Source: UBA1731 sp963653155
Lineage (GTDB): Bacteria; Verrucomicrobiota; Kiritimatiellia; RFP12; UBA1067
Reading direction: 5' to 3'
Length of the DNA stretch: 6,845 nucleotides
Assembly (NCBI GenBank): GCA_963653155.1
Contig: CAVJWR010000133.1
Span: 1 to 6,845 of the forward strand
The notes below the pieces were generated by a model. That model was not told the origin of the DNA and did not search any database. It worked only from the letters and a program-made list of their open reading frames with translations. The translations under genes and the position numbers were made by a program. Below are positions 4,046 through 6,845 of the stretch, in pieces; within the stretch, counting starts at the first letter, position 1; each line of letters starts with the position of its first letter.

Positions 4046-6845
4046 TTAACGCAGGATCATCAGCGATCCCTGCTCGCGCCTGGACGACACTATCTCCGCA
4101 ACGCCATCTCCGGCGTATGCAAAATCAACGACATCCTCATCCAAGGCACTCATGAACCGAATGGCATGCTCCCCCTCTGACGACACGGAATCAGAAGGCT
4201 GGCCATTGATGTCCACGGACAGCACTCCGGCACCCGATAGGCGCACCATGAGAATGTAGGTGGCGACACGGCCGTTACCGCGCCATTTCACGGACATCGT
4301 TCCGCCATTCGGTATCGTCACCGTACCAGATTCAGATTCCACGACAGACGGCGAAGCCTCCAAAACCGAGAATCGCATGGACTTCGCGATGTCGCGTGAA
4401 TAGCGCTCACGCCAATCCGACTCGACCGCACCTATGTCCATCCGCTCCCCGTTTACGGCGCGAGGATTTCCATAGATGTCATGGAGACCGTACCACTCAT
4501 TCTTTGCCAACTCCGGGTTTCCGGCATCCACTGCGGGATTCATGCCGATCACAGGCGCATAACTGCCGTCCACCGGCATCTCATCCGCCTCAAGGACAAG
4601 GCAATTTACGACACCGGGAGCGGATACATCTACGTTCTCGCTACTGCGCCTCCCGAATATCGAGCTGTTGGCGTTCGTCACGTCGCATGCGTATCCGAGG
4701 CAGAGAGTGTTGAACACTCCGCCATCCCTGCCATACGCGCCACGAAGTCCATATGTCGCAAAGCCATCAAGCCCGACATTGCCCGTACCAATCGTGCAAT
4801 TCCATACGGAACGGGGAGTCGAAACCGCGTTCGCGCCGCGATTGAGATCCACGATGCATCCCTGATGGAATGAATTGGCCGAACAGCCGCCAGAATTCGC
4901 CACATTGTCGAACACCCTGCAATTTATGGCGTACACCGAGTTGAACGCGCCTCCACGGCATGAGACGTTGTTGGAGACGATGCAGTTCTCAACACGCGCA
5001 TTGTATGCCTGATCGTAGCTCTGGAATGCCGCCGCGCCGCCGCCGATCGTGTTGTTGTCCCAGTTTCCGCTTGATGCGCTCAAGCCATAGAAGAAGTGCG
5101 TGCGCCCGCCCGTCAGCGTAAAGCCGCGCACCGTCGCCACCTTCTGCGAATTTGACTTGAGGTATACGCACGCGACCGCATTCGTTCCACGCCCCCATTC
5201 GTCAACGGCATAGCCTTCCGCACCAGACTCTGTCGCTGGAGCACCTACGATGAACGTCTTTTCGGGGCCGTCGTCCGCAACCACCGTGACTCCGGCTGGC
5301 ACGACGAGCCTCCTGCGCAGGAACCCTATCGGCACTTCATGGCCCTCGGCGTACACGCCCTCGGCGGCATGGACGCAATCGCCATCAATGACATTCGCCA
5401 TCACGCCCCCATCGCCATGGAACGTGCGCTTCGCTGTCGCGGCGGTGAAGCCGTTCTCAGAATTGTCCGGCATGGACGCATTCACATACCAATTTGTGCC
5501 ATAGATCGGCGTGACGGAGAATGTCTCGTCCGAAGGGTAATCCTTCGGGTCGAACGTCCAGCTCTGCCTGGTGCCGTCGTAATCATAACGTTCGCCACCC
5601 GCAGTGAAGCCGATGACGGGGCGAGACCCGTTCTCTATCTTCACGGTAACCGAGTCCGGCATCACATTCGTAGTCGGCCCCGTGGATCCGTTCACGGAAA
5701 TGGATCCCTCGGATGCCGCAACCGCCAATGCCGCAACCGGTCGCTGGTACGCCCCCGCCATCGGGACCCCATCCGTGTACCGAATCGGATATCCGTCAAG
5801 CCCCGTCGCGGCAAATGTCGAATAGACATCCATCGCATCGGCATACCTATCCGTTCCGTCATTTCCGAAGTTGCCTCCCGATATGGCGCAAGATGCCGAG
5901 AGTTGCCGGAAATCGCCATTGTCCTCGTCTACGAACAAAGGTGCGCCATAGGTATGCCCGATCGCGTTTCCGCTCGTCCAGACGTTCCGTGCCACCGTAC
6001 CATAGAAGGGGATGCCTCCAAATGTCCAGTATTGCCCGACATTGGCAAGCTGATACAGCTGGTCAGCGCCCCGTGACGCAAGATCTTTCGGATGATCCAT
6101 CGTCAAATGCACTCCGATGGTGCCTGTACCGACAACAAAATTTGCCGCCACGCCATCTGGCTTCACTGCCGCATCTCCGGCAACATTCGAGCGATCCACG
6201 TAGGTTGATGAGAGTACGCCATAACGCGTCACGCCGCCAAACGCACGGCAATCGACAATGCGGCATCTGCTCGCCCACACGCCATAGAACGCTCCGCCAC
6301 GCACCGCCGCACAATTCGTGAATACGCAATCGAGTATCTGCCCAATGGCATATGACGATGTCGAAGGCCCTTCAACCCCGCCACATCTGTCGGATTGCTT
6401 ATCCGTAGTATAGTCCTGGCAGTTTGAGCGTCCATCCGCAAAGGTGAATCCCTGAACCGCGCAAGCCGAATTCTTGGTGCCCATGGAGAGGCAGGATACC
6501 GCATCAGAGCCACAACCCGGATAGTATGTGGGCTGCTGCTGGCATTCGGGCGAAGCCTCCTTGCCTCGAATGATGGTCTTTTCCACGGCGCCGACCGCCT
6601 TTAGGAGTATGTCGCGGTTGTCCACGATCACCACCCGGTTTGAGCGGTTGTTGTAGAATGTCTCGCCACTGCCGTAGTCGCCCTCTTTTGCGTATATGAC
6701 CGTTGGAGTTTTGTCCGTCACGGCATCTACGGCAGCCTGTAGCGTTTGGTATGGCTTGTCGGTAGTGCCGTCGGAATCTCCCTCGGCATAGTTGGCATCT
6801 GCCCACAGGATGCGCTCGGCAAGGACCGCCGCGTTGGTCATCACG
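4046..6845 (-). CDS. Large secreted two-module beta-helix protein (5' end outside window)
   Basis: At least 932 residues of a probable exported surface or extracellular protein. The reading frame is open to the right edge, and the visible GTG/ATG at 6844/6841 is probably internal, because the chain enters a beta-helix domain (WADANYAEGDSDG) almost at once with no complete signal peptide; TNA at 3-5 may be the end of one. Layout: beta-helix module 1 (about 11-370), Ig-like linker (371-448), beta-helix module 2 (449-810), C-terminal beta domain (811-932). Each module opens with a 'DGT..KPYQTLQAAVDA'-like strand, runs through Cys-containing coils, and closes with a 'D..G.P........GA' motif; the second, DIYGNPRAVNGERMDIGAVE (789-808), resembles the choice-of-anchor Q signature. 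There are 22 Cys, 11 per module. No catalytic motif, C-terminal transmembrane segment, LPXTG or PEP-CTERM motif is visible. Function unknown; adhesin-like or carbohydrate-binding roles are plausible. A 71-base gap to the next gene allows co-transcription. Confidence 0.88.
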   Translation of the reverse strand, partial: VMTNAAVLAERILWADANYAEGDSDGTTDKPYQTLQAAVDAVTDKTPTVIYAKEGDYGSGETFYNNRSNRVVIVDNRDILLKAVGAVEKTIIRGKEASPECQQQPTYYPGCGSDAVSCLSMGTKNSACAVQGFTFADGRSNCQDYTTDKQSDRCGGVEGPSTSSYAIGQILDCVFTNCAAVRGGAFYGVWASRCRIVDCRAFGGVTRYGVLSSTYVDRSNVAGDAAVKPDGVAANFVVGTGTIGVHLTMDHPKDLASRGADQLYQLANVGQYWTFGGIPFYGTVARNVWTSGNAIGHTYGAPLFVDEDNGDFRQLSASCAISGGNFGNDGTDRYADAMDVYSTFAATGLDGYPIRYTDGVPMAGAYQRPVAALAVAASEGSISVNGSTGPTTNVMPDSVTVKIENGSRPVIGFTAGGERYDYDGTRQSWTFDPKDYPSDETFSVTPIYGTNWYVNASMPDNSENGFTAATAKRTFHGDGGVMANVIDGDCVHAAEGVYAEGHEVPIGFLRRRLVVPAGVTVVADDGPEKTFIVGAPATESGAEGYAVDEWGRGTNAVACVYLKSNSQKVATVRGFTLTGGRTHFFYGLSASSGNWDNNTIGGGAAAFQSYDQAYNARVENCIVSNNVSCRGGAFNSVYAINCRVFDNVANSGGCSANSFHQGCIVDLNRGANAVSTPRSVWNCTIGTGNVGLDGFATYGLRGAYGRDGGVFNTLCLGYACDVTNANSSIFGRRSSENVDVSAPGVVNCLVLEADEMPVDGSYAPVIGMNPAVDAGNPELAKNEWYGLHDIYGNPRAVNGERMDIGAVESDWRERYSRDIAKSMRFSVLEASPSVVESESGTVTIPNGGTMSVKWRGNGRVATYILMVRLSGAGVLSVDINGQPSDSVSSEGEHAIRFMSALDEDVVDFAYAGDGVAEIVSSRREQGSLMILR
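4049..4414 (-). other. C-terminal beta domain of the large secreted protein
   Basis: Residues 811-932 follow the closing motif of module 2. They begin with a charged helix-like stretch (WRERYSRDIAKSMRF) and continue as alternating strands: SVVESESGTVTIPNGG, SVKWRGNGRVATYILMVRLS, VLSVDIN, HAIRFMSA and DFAYAGDGVAEIVS. The chain ends in SLMILR. The pattern resembles a small jelly-roll or Ig-like sandwich of the kind used for binding or secretion sorting. It has no Cys, unlike the modules before it, and I do not recognise its family. Confidence 0.5.
4415..5500 (-). repeat. Beta-helix module 2 of the large secreted protein
   Basis: Protein residues about 449-810. It opens with NWYVNASMPDNSENGFTAAT, where module 1 has WADANYAEGDSDGTTDKPYQ. 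It keeps the shared landmarks: EKTFIVGA (528-535, versus EKTIIRGK), NAVACVYL (555-562, versus DAVSCLSM), RGFTLTGGRT (573-582, versus QGFTFADGRS), RGGAFNSVYAINCRVFD (630-646) and a full DIYGNPR...MDIGAVE closing motif. C621 and C642 align with C173 and C194 of module 1 at identical spacing; other Cys positions differ, consistent with independent disulfide evolution after duplication. Confidence 0.65.
5735..6814 (-). repeat. Beta-helix module 1 of the large secreted protein
   Basis: Protein residues about 11-370. It begins with WADANYAEGDSDGTTDKPYQ, a DUF1565-like entry strand, and contains GFTFADGRS (132-140), YAIGQILDCVFTNC (165-178) and RGGAFYGVWASRCRIVD (182-198). It ends with DIDGNPR-type closing sequence in degenerate form: GLDGYPIRYTDGVPMAGAYQ (348-367). 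It is homologous to module 2: RGGAF..V.A..CR..D matches position for position. DNA identity between the copies looks low by eye, so the duplication is old. Confidence 0.65.

Noticed and set aside
5339..6076. Plus-strand open frame of 245 codons within the large secreted protein
   Set aside because: Arg/His-rich antisense shadow of the module coding region.
6839..6844. GTG/ATG at the right edge as the true start of the large secreted protein
   Set aside because: A secreted beta-helix protein should have a signal peptide before WADANY, and only about 13 residues are visible; upstream bases are missing, so the gene is treated as 5'-truncated.

Overview
All three genes in this window lie on the minus strand and read from right to left. 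In transcription order they are a large secreted beta-helix protein (6844 to 4046, its 5' end outside the window), a lipoprotein with a beta-helix fold (3974 to 2028), and a Na+/H+-type antiporter (1990 to position 1, its 3' end outside). Gaps are only 71 and 37 bases, so there is no long non-coding stretch. I saw no RNA gene, mobile element, CRISPR array or intrinsic terminator.

The DNA is moderately GC-rich. The content suggests a Gram-negative member of the Planctomycetota-Verrucomicrobiota-Lentisphaerota-Kiritimatiellota (PVC) group, possibly a gut-type Kiritimatiellae or Victivallis relative. This rests on three traits seen together: long secreted proteins made of 'DANY...GT..KPY.TLQAAVDA' beta-helix modules ending in 'D.YGNPR...MDIGAVE' motifs; a beta-helix lipoprotein with an 'EWRYAL' / 'GGDGI' / 'GIDLEPD' pattern; and a Kef-like antiporter fused to a PTS EIIA-like domain. 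The assignment is inference from family resemblance, not a database result.

Region 1 to 1990 (minus) is the antiporter. It has a signal-peptide-like N-terminus, a CPA2 membrane domain with an Asp-Asp ion-binding pair, an unrecognised cytoplasmic segment of about 110 residues, and the beginning of a PtsN-like EIIA domain that is cut by the window edge. A perfect extended -10 box (TGCTATAAT) sits so close to the first ATG that the mRNA would be nearly leaderless. A second start pair, Met41/Met42, has a strong Shine-Dalgarno sequence, so two forms of the protein are possible.

Region 2028 to 3974 (minus) encodes a 648-residue lipoprotein: a right-handed beta-helix in the N-terminal half and beta-rich domains in the C-terminal half. 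It is probably a polysaccharide-active or polysaccharide-binding envelope protein. Region 4046 to 6845 (minus) encodes a cysteine-rich secreted protein with two diverged copies of a beta-helix module, a linking Ig-like segment and a unique C-terminal beta domain.

The two beta-helix genes could be co-transcribed and act on, or form part of, the cell surface. The antiporter appears to have its own promoter and to be a separate housekeeping or ion-homeostasis unit. The less expected signals are the antiporter's domain architecture and double start, a 10-base palindrome over its -35 region, a 20-base hairpin between the two beta-helix genes, and the paired cysteine-rich modules.
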